From contig CAVNZM010000012.1 of the NCBI GenBank assembly GCA_963693365.1, forward strand, positions 682,001 through 746,000: a stretch of DNA of 64,000 bases, read 5' to 3'. The notes under the pieces are model-generated. The model was not told where the DNA came from. It ran no database searches and worked only from the letters and a program-made list of their open reading frames with translations. The translations under genes and the position numbers were made by a program. This DNA comes from Amoebidium appalachense. Lineage: Eukaryota > Ichthyosporea. Positions 25,502 to 37,184 of the stretch are shown piece by piece. Within the stretch, counting starts at the first letter, position 1, and each line of letters begins with the position of its first letter.

Positions 25502-26205
25502 TTTTTTCCCCATCTGGTCCACCCCTCCCCCCTTGTTTTCTCCCGCGGTTTCTCCTCAGCACATGCACCGTTTAAGCTCCCTTCCCTCGCCTTACCCTCC
25601 GTCTCTCTCCACTTCATCTGTCAACGGGTTGTGCCTGCATGTGTCTTTCGTATCTCTTTTCTGAAACTTATATATCCCTTCCCACCCCCCCCTACCTTCC
25701 CTTACTGATGCACCCTCCCTTTCCAACAATCATGTTTCCCCTTGGCGAAGTTATAGTCACTGTTCTGTTGTCGTTGAAACAAAGAATGGGTTAGGAACCA
25801 CCTTGCCAGAGACAAAGGATGCTTTGGGAACCACACGCTTGAGGTTGAAGAATCAAGACTCATTGATGTGGATTAATTACTACCCCCCCCCCCCCCCCCT
25901 CCCTTCGTGATGGGCTCAGTCAAACGTTAAACATTGGATGCAAATGTGTTTTCCGTGTTTGTTACTTGTGTCTTCCCCCCCCCCCCCCCCCCCCCCTCCC
26001 CCTAATTTCTCTTCTCCTCTGTAATACGTTCTGACCCCCCTTCCCCCCCTCCCTTCCTCTTCCTGCAGGTGTCCGATTTTGGGTTTGTCAAGTACAACGA
26101 GCTAGCGCGGCACGTGCAGTTTATCGAAAACGAAATCAACAAACTGCAGGATGCTTCGGCAAGCCCAAAGCTGGCCCAGCTCAAACAGGAGCTGGACGAC
26201 ATCAC

Positions 26206-26245
<40 letters not shown>

Positions 26246-26459
26246 GGGGGGAGGAGGGGGATGTGTAGGTGTGGTTTGGGGAAGGGGGGGGGGCGGAGAC
26301 GTGTAGGTGTGGGTTGGGGGGGGAAGGGGGGAGGGGGGTGCGGACGGAGGTGTGTGTGAGATGGGGGGGGGGGGAGGGGGGTTGATCGTTGTTTTTGTTG
26401 GGGGGGGGGGGGGGGGGTGACGGAGGGTTATGGGTGTTTTTTTCTTCGGGGGGGGACGG

Positions 26460-26502
<43 letters not shown>

Positions 26503-26695
26503 GGGGGAGGGGGGGGGAGGGGGGGAGGGGGGAGATGTCGGGGGATGGGTGTGTGTGAGGGAGGGCAGGTGGGGTGGGAAAGGGATTGGTGTGTGTGTGT
26601 GTGGTGGGATTGGTGTGTGTGTGTGGTGGGGTGGGGAAATGGTTGGGATGAGGAATCAATGGGAGGTTCGTGTTTGTGTGTGCATAGGAAGAGGG

Positions 26696-26740
<45 letters not shown>

Positions 26741-27714
26741 TTTGATAAGGTTGTGTGTGTGTGGGGAGGGGAGGGGGATGTGAGGTGGGTCGGTGAGTGA
26801 GTAACACTTTTTTTACTGGGGCGGGGAGAGGAAGAAGGGGGGGGGGGGGGGGGGGGGGATGGCAGTCTGTGCAGTTTGGCATGTAGGTTTGGGTGTGTAT
26901 GCATGGAGGGGGGGGGGGGGGGGGGGGGGGAGGGTGCCTTTGTGTGTGTGTGTGCGTGCGTGAGTCATGGATAATGTCCGGTGGACCTCTCTGCCGACCT
27001 GACCATTTTCTCCCTGCAGGGGACATTACCAAACTTGCCAAGTTCAACAGCCTCAACTACACGGCCTTCGTCAAGATCTTAAAGAAGCACGACAAGGTCA
27101 CAGACTACCGCTTAAAGCACACCTTCCTTGCGCGCCTGACCACCCAGCCCTTCTACAAGGAGACATTCGATGGCATGATTGTTACCCTATCAGCACTCTA
27201 CGAAAAGCTCAAGCCAGCCGACCGTGCAGACAAGAAGGGCACGGTGAACCTGCAGAGTTTTGTGCGTAAGACCACGAAGTACTGGGTGCATGCTGATAAC
27301 ATCACTGCTGTCAAGTGCAGTATGTGTACCCTTCTCCCCCCCGCCCCCCCTCTTGTTCAGGTGTGTTTTGCCTGCCTTTGCACCGCCCGTGATGACGGGT
27401 TTGCCGTGTTCGTTGTCTGATTTCACTGTCGGTTTCTTCACTTTGAACCTCCCACCCCAATTTCCGGATTTGGGGATTTGGGATCTCTATAAGGGTTGGG
27501 TTCGCCCTGAGGTTGGCCGTCTTTTGGGGAGGGGGAGGGGGGGGGGGGGGGAAGGGGGCGGGGGGGGGGGTAGGATTACATCCGGAGTAAGTTACCCGTT
27601 GTGAACCCCACCCATCCAAATACCCATTATTGGCATTGTGTTGTCCATCTTGCATGTGTACCTCATGCTCTTGTGACCCTTTCTAACCACCCCCCCTCCC
27701 CCCCCCCCCCCCCC

Positions 27715-27796
<82 letters not shown>

Positions 27797-28546
27797 CATC
27801 ATGCAGAACCTACCCGTGCTGCTGTTCAAGCGGGACCCCAACTTCTCCCGAGGCTACGATGCCGCCATCTCCTCCATCTACTACGACAACCCCCAGCTGG
27901 ACGTAGGTGCCCACACACACCATGCACACGGGCATACGTGCACACTAATGTATATGCATGCACAGACGTGCACATGTATGTGCATACACATATGTGCAAA
28001 TGTATATGCATACACAGACGTGCAAATGTATATGCATACACAGACGTGCACATGTATGTGCATACACAGATGTGCAAATGTATGTGCATACACATACGAA
28101 ATGTATATGCATACACATATGTGCAAATGTATATGTACACATACGTGCAAATGTATATGCATTCACAGACGTGCAAATGTATATGCATACACAGACGTGC
28201 AAATGTATATGCATACACAGACGTGCAAATGTATATGCATTCACAGACGTGCAAATGTATATGCATACACAGACGTGCAAATGTATATGCATACACAGAC
28301 GTGCAAATGTATATGCATGCACAGACGTGCAAATGTATATGCATACACATACGTGCAAATGTATATGCATACACAGACGTGCACATGTATATGCATACAC
28401 AGACGTGCAAATGTATATGGATACACAGACGTGCACATGTATATGCATACACACACACACACACACACAAATTATTGTTGACCCAAGCAAGTCCAATGGC
28501 ATTATCTCGCCTTTCCTCTGCTTTCTCTCATGACTCGTTGCATTCT

Positions 28547-28594
<48 letters not shown>

Positions 28595-28887
28595 ACACCT
28601 CCTCTCCCCCTCCCCATCTCGTCGCTTCTTTCCCCCTCTTCCCCTCCACCCTCCACCCTCCACCCTGCCTTCCGGATCCGCCTCTCCCCTTCCCCACCTA
28701 TCCCAATTAGCCCCAACCCCCCTCCCCCAGGCGCCCACCTTCCCCCTCACGCTCCCTCCCTCCCAGTATTCTTGTGACTTGTCTAAATTGGCACACCATT
28801 GCCTCTGCTTATGCCGAAAAAGTTTTTTGTACCATGAAGCTTTTGTACATACTGAAACCGTTCCCGCCCCCCCCCCCCCCCCCCATC

Positions 28888-28970
<83 letters not shown>

Positions 28971-29997
28971 CTCTACCACGAGCGTATCGAGAAGGTTGAA
29001 CGTGCGCTTGCACTTCGTCTGCGTTGGTACGGCACACGGCCCAAGGAGGTGTTCGTGGAGAGGAAAACACACCACGAAGACTGGACGGGAGACAAGAGTG
29101 TGAAGGAGCGGTTTAGTCTCAAGGAGAAACACGTCAACTCGTATCTTGCTGGGGAGTTTACGTTGGATCAGAAGGCGGATAAACTGAGAGCACGGGGGAA
29201 GAAGGAGAGCGATATTCAGTACCAGGTGGGTTTGTGGGTGGGTGGGTGTGTGGGTGGGTGTGGTCTCTCTCTCGCTCTCTGTCTGTGTGTGTGTGCCTGT
29301 TCTTTTTGTGTTATGGTTGCAACGTGTGTAATGGACATTTTTTACCCTTCTCTCCTCCCCCCCCCCCCCCCCCTCCTCCCCCTCCGCTATCAAAGGTGCT
29401 TTGCAAGTTGTGTATGCCTGTGCACGCTCTTCACCGGTGGTTGTATGGGGGTAGCAAATTAGAACGTGCTGGGGTGTGCACGTGCAAATGGGCCCCAAGC
29501 TTATTCCGTTGTATGTCTGGAAGCAAATAGTTCGTCTCTTCTCCTCTCTCACCGTCCTGTCCCCTTTTGTCGATTCCAAGTCAAGACCCTTTCCTTTTTT
29601 CCCGGTTTGATGAGCCAAAAAAACATTGTTTACGAGATTTAGTTTGATTGGTCCATTAAACCCCTCACTCTTTAACTTTAAATGCTGACCAATGGTCCTG
29701 CAGCTCAACCTAGCCAGTGAGATCCAGGGGCAGATCAAGAAGTACGGCCTGCAGCCCTGTGTGCGCACATTCTACAACCGCACAGCCTTCCAGCACCCCA
29801 CATCTCAGGCCGTGCGTATCCCCCCCCCCCCCCCACCTCCCTCCCCCCTCTTTTCCCCTTTGGAATTCCACACTAGACTCACAAAAACAAGAAATAACTC
29901 GCTGACACTGCACGTCCGAACTCTCTTGGAACACGTTTTCGACTCGACTTCATATGTTCGTGTCGGCCAACCCCCCCCCCCCCCCCCCCCCCCCCCC

Positions 29998-30084
<87 letters not shown>

Positions 30085-30249
30085 ACACAATCCTTCTGAT
30101 CGGATGTCATGTGCCTTTGTGTTAGAGGCTTTTAAGCACAGTAGGTCCAGGAGCCGGCTGGCCACTACATGGGTTTCTAATCTAGGTTGCTCTCACTCAT
30201 CCACGTGCACACACACATGGGATACGCACATGTACACACTCCGAGGCAT

Positions 30250-30283
<34 letters not shown>

Positions 30284-30860
30284 ACGTATCTCGCTGGACA
30301 CTGAGCTTACGATGATCCGAGAGATGGAGCGATGCAACGGCAATTGGTTCCGCTCCGAGGTCGGTGTTGATTGGCCATTCGACTACCTCCCAGCCAATGA
30401 AATCACCCGCTTCCCATATGCAATTCTCGAGGTGAAACTTTCAACGGCCGCGGGTGAAAAACCCCCCCAGTGGATCATGGATCTTATTGACAGCCACCTG
30501 GTGGAGGTGGTGCCCAAATTTAGCAAGTTCATCCACGGCTGTGCCACGCTGCTGGAAGAGAGGGTGCGCCTGCTGCCCTTCTGGCTGCCCCAAATGGAAA
30601 AGGTGTGTGTGTATGTGTTGGACCCCCCCCCCCCCCCCCTCCCCCCTCCCTCCCCTCCCCCCCCCCTTCCGGGTGGCACCTGTCCTTTTCCGGATCCCCA
30701 AACGTGCTTTCTTAGACTGCTGGCTTGCTGAACTTTAAACCGAATGCACACATAAGAAATTCGGTTTTGTGTTATTTAGTCGGCATCCGGTTTGTGGGAG
30801 CTGTTGTCTTACCGCGACTGTTTGTGGTGCCGGTGTTTTTACACAACTTCACACTTCTCC

Positions 30861-30895
<35 letters not shown>

Positions 30896-30928
30896 ACCCA
30901 CCCACCCCCCACCACCCACCCACCCACC

Positions 30929-30978
<50 letters not shown>

Positions 30979-31277
30979 ACATCCGCAAGCCGGCCAAGCC
31001 CGGGTTCCCGCTAGCGGACATTGTTCCCACAACCGTGCCGGCCATCACCCAGGGGCAGGGCTACAGCGCCATCCACATGAACGGCATAGAACTTGAAGAT
31101 GATAATGAGCCAATGGAACACGAGGAGGCCACGGAGAGCACGTCACTGCTGGGCAAGAAGCCACGGAGGGATGGACGGTCGAATGCATCATCACCTACAT
31201 CGTTCAGATCCAGAGGGGTACGTGTTTTTTGTGTGTTTGAGTAGGGGAGTGATGGTCAATTTTGGGGAGGAGGGGAT

Positions 31278-31311
<34 letters not shown>

Positions 31312-31372
31312 ATTTGGGGGAGGAGGGGATGAGGGGGAAGAGGATTTCTGGTGTGGATGTATCTGTGTGAGC

Positions 31373-31410
<38 letters not shown>

Positions 31411-32158
31411 ATGTTCATAGCCCCCCCCTCACTCACCGCGCTTCCGCCCACTATCCTTCTGAGGTTGGTTCGATCATTCTGGTCAATTTTCAACTATTTT
31501 TCTCGATGACCCTCTCACCGTCATAACATTCCATTTTGTTTTCCCTCGTTTTACAACATCAATGCAACTTCTTCTGTCTACCCCGAACTCTGAAGATGCA
31601 TGTCGTGATCGAAGGACTGATCCCCCCCTCCCCCCTCCCTCCCCCTCCTCTCTCTCTCTCTCTCCCCCTTACCCCTCCCCCCCCCCCCCCTCCCCTTCTA
31701 TCCCCTTCCCAACAAAAAAACATGCACACACACACACACACACACAGTCACACGCAAGGCCGCAACCACCCTCGCGTCAAACGAAACCCATTGCGCTCCC
31801 CGTGCGTGTGGAGCCCAAGGTGTTCTTTGCAAACGAGCGCACGTTCCTCAACTGGCTACACACTGCCGTCCTTATCTCCACCATCGGTCTCGCGCTTCTT
31901 AACCTCGCACCGGAATCGAAGGGTGCAAAGGCGTCGCGCATCGCCGGACTTACTCTGATTCCCGTAGCAATCATGTTTCTGGTTTACGCCCTCTACACTT
32001 ACTTCTGGCGTGATCGTAAGATCAAGACGCGCGATCCGGAGCCGTACAACACGATTGTCGGGCCGATTGCAATCACGTGTGTGTTTTTGGGCGCAATGGT
32101 AATCAACTACATTGCGTGGTTCTTGGAGAACGGCGCAGATGTGTCAAAGTGGGATTAA
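24089..32158 (+). CDS. VTC4: SPX-VTC-DUF202 protein, polyphosphate polymerase (Vtc4-type)
   Basis: Nine exons: 24089-24256, 26069-26210, 27020-27319, 27796-27902, 28971-29225, 29704-29811, 30282-30602, 30978-31217 and 31748-32158, giving 683 residues (yeast Vtc4 721). The SPX domain (1 to about 150) starts MKFGKHL and has the Lys cluster KILKKHDK that binds inositol pyrophosphates. The VTC tunnel domain (about 195-470) has RLRWYG (R255, R257), FVERKTH (K271), YNRTAF, RISLDT (R362), ILEVKL (E410) and [10 protein letters not shown] (K439, K442). These match the basic lining and metal-binding Glu of catalytic Vtc4, so it is predicted active. The C-terminal DUF202 domain has three membrane helices from about 584 onward. 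The enzyme makes polyphosphate from ATP and passes it across the vacuolar or acidocalcisome membrane. The exon 2 donor is ambiguous in a (GT)n run; 26210 is the choice that keeps frame. Confidence 0.93.
24598..24762 (+). repeat. Three short direct repeats, each followed by C-rich sequence
   Basis: Related segments (GCTTAGTTGGCTAA..., GCTCATTGGCTACT..., GCTTAGTTGGCTAAC...) start near 24598, 24679 and 24725. Each runs through CTTTCTTTCCTGC-like sequence into C-rich DNA, the first into a run of about 43 C. They lie in VTC intron 1. Confidence 0.6.
27719..27794 (+). repeat. (CA)n array ending at the VTC exon 4 acceptor
   Basis: About 38 CA units follow poly(C), and the array ends in the CAG that serves as 3' splice site. 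Confidence 0.95.
27950..28455 (+). repeat. 26-bp minisatellite in VTC intron 4
   Basis: Nearly 20 tandem units of 26 bp. The core is GACGTGCAAATGTATATGCA followed by TACACA, with a few shortened or substituted units near 28080-28150. Because 26 is not a multiple of 3, three units give a 26-residue cycle and long open frames appear in several frames on both strands. These are artefacts. Each unit contains the palindrome TATGCATA. Confidence 0.9.
28888..28968 (+). repeat. (CA)n array ending at the VTC exon 5 acceptor
   Basis: About 40 CA units follow poly(C) (28866-28884). The terminal CAG is the 3' splice site used by the exon at 28971. Confidence 0.95.
29999..30088 (+). repeat. Poly(C)/(CA)n/(CG)n block in VTC intron 6
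   Basis: A C run (about 29970-29998) passes into about 34 CA units and then a short alternating CG stretch, which could adopt Z-DNA. Confidence 0.9.
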
Positions 32159-32344
32159 TGGGTGTCGACGCGGAGGTTGGTGGAACGGAAAAAAGATTGG
32201 TCTTCTATTCTTAACGATTAGCAAGTTAAACGGTAAAAAAAAATTCTTTTGACTCGGGTTTATTGATCCGTTGATGAGGGCAACATGCAGCCACAGGCAC
32301 CATAACCACCAGTAGAACTGAAAAAGCCAAAGCTGCGAAATAAA

Positions 32345-32350
32345 AATAAA
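32345..32350 (+). terminator. Candidate poly(A) signal of the VTC gene
   Basis: AATAAA lies 187 bases after the stop, in AT-rich sequence. Confidence 0.5.
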
Positions 32351-32577
32351 GCGACAAGTGACAAAGGACACCAGCGGGCAAAACCTTAAGGGTACGTGGT
32401 AAAAATTAGAGGTGTTTCACTTTGCTCTCATTTGTCGGCGAGAAACGGTTGTGGTTGGCGCATTGAGCGGTTCCAAGATGTACGATGTATGGGGGAATGT
32501 GGTGATTGTGAGATATTGATTGATCGATCTGGGTTGGTTTGCTGTTTGTTTGATTGCTTTTTTTTGTCCGGGGGAAT

Positions 32578-32642
<65 letters not shown>
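32578..32642 (+). repeat. Poly(G) tract, 65 nt
   Basis: This is the longest uninterrupted single-base run I counted in the window. Confidence 0.95.
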
Positions 32643-32882
32643 CTCAATACGGGGAGGGGGGGGGGGGGTTTGGTGAGGGGCAATTAAAGATAAAGGTTAA
32701 CGTTCTTGATCGGATAAAGTAAATGACACATTCTGCTGTTGTTATTGTATATACTATGGGAGTTCGTGTGTGGAGAGAGGGGAGGTCTCGTGTGGTTGAT
32801 AGCTAAACGGCACGTGTCACGGTATAGGTGGTATATTTAAGTTTGTGCTAGCTGTATACATACGAAATTCTTTTTTTTTTTA

Positions 32883-33117
32883 ATAATGACTTCATTGATA
32901 TGCTCAGCAAAATAGAAGCCATCGAGATATCACCGATATCTCGGAGAAGAAAATACAAAAGCCCTCATTCTCGGATACGGAGGAGATAACGACTTAAATA
33001 ATCATACACCCTAGAAAACTCACTAAACATACCGTGGTTCAACAGATAGTCAATAGACGTAATAGCAGGATTATCTAAATAAGCCAGTCTTCTAATTTCT
33101 AAAGGAATAGCAAACGT
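32883..33117 (-). mobile_element. LINE-like fragment, 5'-truncated (copy 2)
   Basis: Minus-strand reading gives IPLEIRRLAYLDNP, SIDYLLNH and YDYLSRYLLRIRE, close to copy 1 at 12500-12661, then a shared 3' UTR ending in the same AATGAAGTCATTATTAA-like terminus. Similarity stops abruptly near 33117, consistent with 5' truncation. Differences from copy 1 are scattered substitutions. Confidence 0.6.
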
Positions 33118-33467
33118 GTATTGCCCTTGGGTGGCTGGTGCGTAGATATAGTCTGCATGTCGATGAGTGTAACACAGCCAGATGTGGTATTGTTGGGCTT
33201 CAGATGAAATTTGTACATATACATACGCATTGCAGACCTCCGTCCATATACGCATTGCAGATCCGTGCATACAAGTAGGTCTGTGCGCCGGCTGTCGCCG
33301 GCGCCAAAACATAACGAGACAGTTATTGATGTTGGGTTGTGTGGTTGTTACCTCCCCTCTCCCCTCCCCCCCCGGCCCCCCCCCCCTCCCACACTCGCCC
33401 TCACGCTTCCCCCCCCCCCCCCCCCCCCCCCCCCTGGCCCCCCCGCCTCACGCTCCCTCCTCCCCCC

Positions 33468-33498
<31 letters not shown>

Positions 33499-33921
33499 AA
33501 CCCCCTCTCCCCCCCCCCCCCCCTTCTTGCCACACTGTGTTATCAGTCTAGGGCCGGGAGAGATTGCCATTGCCGAAGTACCAAGTTTACTTGTGGTCCT
33601 CCAAAAACATGTAGCTGAAAACCACCAAGTGCAATATGTTCTAAATTGCTTGCAAAAAATTTATAATATTTTTATTATTTTGTTGTTTTACTTATTTTAC
33701 AGAACTGTTAAACTTTGGTAACCCGATGATATGCATGGACAGGCAATAAAACTTTCCACGTGCACTGAGTGCCAGGTGGGCAACATATTTCAGTGAAGTC
33801 TGGAATTGGCACCCCCCCGAAATGTTCCCGAACATAAAATCATCATTCTACGGTGTGTGTCAATATACCATGCTCACAAGTCAGTACTGCAATTATACTA
33901 TTCTCAGTTTACTTCAAAGCA

Positions 33922-33971
<50 letters not shown>

Positions 33972-34462
33972 CCCCATGGCATTCCCTGCCCCCCAAAAAA
34001 AATTTTTATGCTTTTCATACTCAGTGACTGCAATCATGGCACCCGTGTTTTCTAGATATATTTCCTTTCATTGTGTTCAACGTCTATGTGTGTGTGTGTG
34101 TGTGTGTGCATGTTTGTGTGTGTGTGAATGTGTGTGTGTGGGCCAAGTGAAGGTTGTATGCGCTTTTTTCTTCTTAGTTGTTTTTGTATTCTATTCGATT
34201 ATTACTTTGTGTGTAAATGTGGAAAAAAAACAAATAAAAAAACAACGACCACCGCCCAGCTTGAATCACCCTAGCTCTAGTGTAAAACAATAATCATTAT
34301 CAGTCACAAACCCTTCTACTACACTCGCCCCAAATGTCATATTCACATTACTGAGTTGATTTAGTTGTGTTTTTTACTCTATTTTTTTCAACAACTGTCT
34401 GCTATTAAACAGTAAAATGTACATCTGTTTGTGTGTGTGTGTGTGTGTGTGTGCCACAGGCC

Positions 34463-34507
<45 letters not shown>

Positions 34508-34677
34508 ATATAGAATTTACCGTCCTCATCCCCGTGTCCCCCTAAACCGGTGTTAGCGGACCTTTGAGGTTTTTGTGATTGGATTGGTAGTTCTATTACA
34601 TTAAATTTTTCAAAATGTCGTTGTACCAATGATATAATACGTTGTAAAACAAATGTCGCCGAATTTCTCTAAAAAAA

Positions 34678-35376
34678 GTGCGTTCCATTCTTGGTTAGAA
34701 ACCCAAACCGTTTTGATACGGGAATCACCTGATCTCTGCCGTCATTCAGCCCAGCGCGTTCACAGTGAATCCGAAACCGCTGGTTTTTTTCTTTTTATTT
34801 CAAAGCCCCGAGTACGTACATCCTCTCGGGCCCAACTTTACGGCACTATATTTCAATTTTCTCATTATCAAATATATAGTTATTTTAGGCTTTTTAATTA
34901 GTATCGCAAGAATATTTAGCGATTTTGATGTCATAAAAACAACTAAGCAACGTTTCGATGGTTTTTGATGCCTCACAAAATGGCCTTAGGTCCCCTCCAA
35001 ATTCCGGATTTGAGGTCCGGCAGTAAAAAAGGTGCGTTCCATTCTGGGTTAGAAACGAAAACCGTTTTGATACGGGAATCACCTGATCTCTGCCGTCATT
35101 CAGCCCAGCGCGTTCACAGTAGACTCCGAAACCGCTGGTTTTTTTCTTTTTATTTCAAAGCCCCGAGTACGTACATCCTCTCGGGCCCAACTTTACGGCA
35201 CTATATTTCAATTTTCTCATTATCAAATATATAGTTATTTTAGGCTTTTTCATTAGTATCGCAAGAATATTTAGCGATTTTGATGTCATAAAAACAACTA
35301 AGCAACGTTTCGATGGTTTTTGATGCCTCACAAAATGGCCTTAGGTCCCCTCCAAATTCCGGATTTGAGGTCCGGC
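34678..35376 (+). repeat. Tandem duplication of a 345-bp unit
   Basis: Units 34678-35022 and 35032-35376 are nearly identical, with a few substitutions such as CTTGG/CTGGG near their starts. They are separated by the 9 bases gtaaaaaag. The unit starts GTGCGTTCCATTC and ends GAGGTCCGGCA. It contains no significant open frame and no terminal inverted repeat that I could see. The small number of changes suggests a recent duplication. Confidence 0.9.
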
Positions 35377-36817
35377 AAACAACGCATTATATATATTGTT
35401 AATATGTGAACAAGCTTAATTAAGTAAAGCTTTTCGAAGAAACGCACGATCGGCGTGTGTGCAGTTTTAAGTCATCTTAAATTGCAAAGGTGCTTGATAT
35501 ATTATATAAGATTTACGCAGCTATGGTTATTCTTTATGTCTTTGCGAATTCGACACAGAATTTCAGCGAGGATTCCGGCTGCTACGCGCATCCAGTGCAT
35601 GCATGCATGATAAGATTGCCATCCATGGTGATGGCCATGATGGCCATGTGCCGATGCATACGGCGGTTTCAAATGTGGCCACATGTGCCGATGGCAGTTT
35701 CAATTGTACAGCACTGTGACTCAGCATATGCGGAAAGTGAACTCTCCATAACCTCCATGCACATGCACGTGAGTTGGATCCATATTGTATTCAGTGCACG
35801 TGGGTACACATTACCGAGCTCCCTGTATTAGTGTAAACAATGTACATTTGAGTGAATGAGTGAACCAATCAGAAGGTAGTTGCCCGTTTGGCGGGCTTCT
35901 CGGAAAGGAGCCAAGTCAGTCGGTTTTAGCCGGCGTCACCCGTCCGTGCGTGACTTTTACACGATCCTATTAGCTAAATATCATGCATGGGCAAACGTAG
36001 TATAGTGTAGCAGCTGTATAAGTAATGGTGACACAGATGGGGAAAACACTTACGTATGTGATGCAATTTCGATTTACGACTTTTCTTGATTTCTAATTAG
36101 TGGGTTTGTACATTATTTAAAGTGCCAAAGACCATTTTGTGGTTAGGAAAAAAGATCTTTGAAACAGAAGCTAATAGTTGCTTTGGATACATTTAGGGGT
36201 ACTTATACCTGAGGTATATACCACCTCAACCCGACCCGTGAGAGGAGGCGCGGACACATGCATATGCCCAGCATAAGCGACTGCTATTGCCAGTGGTAAA
36301 GCAGAAAACTTCTCTGGTAAAATGCAGCAATTTTCAGACGTGTAGCAGATGATACTTCTTTGCCCCTGTGTAATAAAGCCTGCTATGCTGCGCTGTGACC
36401 TACGTGCGACCCGTTGACATCAACCGAAAAAAGTTTGCCCAGGCACATGGGTTTTTACTATAATTTGCTAAAGCTAATCAGCATCTGTATATAGTTATAA
36501 TGCTGCATTAACGCATCTAATAGCGAATCTAGCGCTGTAAATCATGCATTATAAAATATCTCTTTGCACCCATAGGCTCATCCAGGTCAGGCAGCAGAGC
36601 GAAGCAAAACGGCAAAAGGACGTTTGGGCCTTACCGACCGTGACAACAGTCCAACCGCCTCCAGTCTCCTCCAACGGTCTCACACATTCGTTTTTCAGAA
36701 AGTTGCGTGCTGGTAAAGGGCTTCTTGCAACTTGTACAAGTTGACTTTACTTACATCTTGTTTTCTTGCGTATACACTTAGGCATAGCAGCCTAGAGAAA
36801 TTTTTTGTGTTGTCAAC

Positions 36818-37144
36818 ATGGCTCCCCCACGGCGCAACACGGCGCAACAAGACAGCAGCGACGAGGAAGAAGACATCGAGGATGACGAGACCTACGAGCC
36901 CATCAACAAACATGCACCCCCCATCACTTACAATAACCTGGCCGAAGAGATCACGGCTGCTATTCGGGCGGCAGAGTCGGCAGCTGCAAAGGCTACCTCT
37001 CTTGCCTTGTCGGCCAGTATGAAACCGGCGTTCTCATTCAACCCGGCTATGCCCCCACCTCTTCCCCCAGGTGTGTTTGTGGACTACTTGTTTGGTTGTG
37101 TGTGTGTTTTGTGTGTGTGTATGCATCTTTGTCTGTGGGCTCGC

Positions 37145-37184
<40 letters not shown>

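Larger units (their letters stand above)
32159..36817. other. Intergenic region with repeats, no intact gene
   Basis: It holds the VTC 3' UTR, a 65-nt poly(G) (32578-32642), LINE-like copy 2 (32883-33117), poly(C) tracts (33409-33434, 33471-33495, 33923-33970), (GT)n (34086-34140, 34433-34505) and a 345-bp tandem duplication (34678-35376). About 1.4 kb of ordinary-complexity DNA before the next gene has no open frame of interest. A possible TATAAAA at 36550-36556 lies 262 bp before the next ATG. Confidence 0.6.

Noticed and set aside
26102-27056. Large minus-strand Pro/His/Thr frames opposite VTC exons 2-3
   Set aside because: They are the complement of (GT)n and poly(G) intron sequence; the plus strand carries the SPX exons.
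27801-28777. Long open frames on both strands rich in Cys/Ile/His/Tyr repeats
   Set aside because: They translate a 26-bp minisatellite in an intron of the VTC gene; the periodicity comes from the DNA repeat, and the frames overlap a real exon on the same strand.
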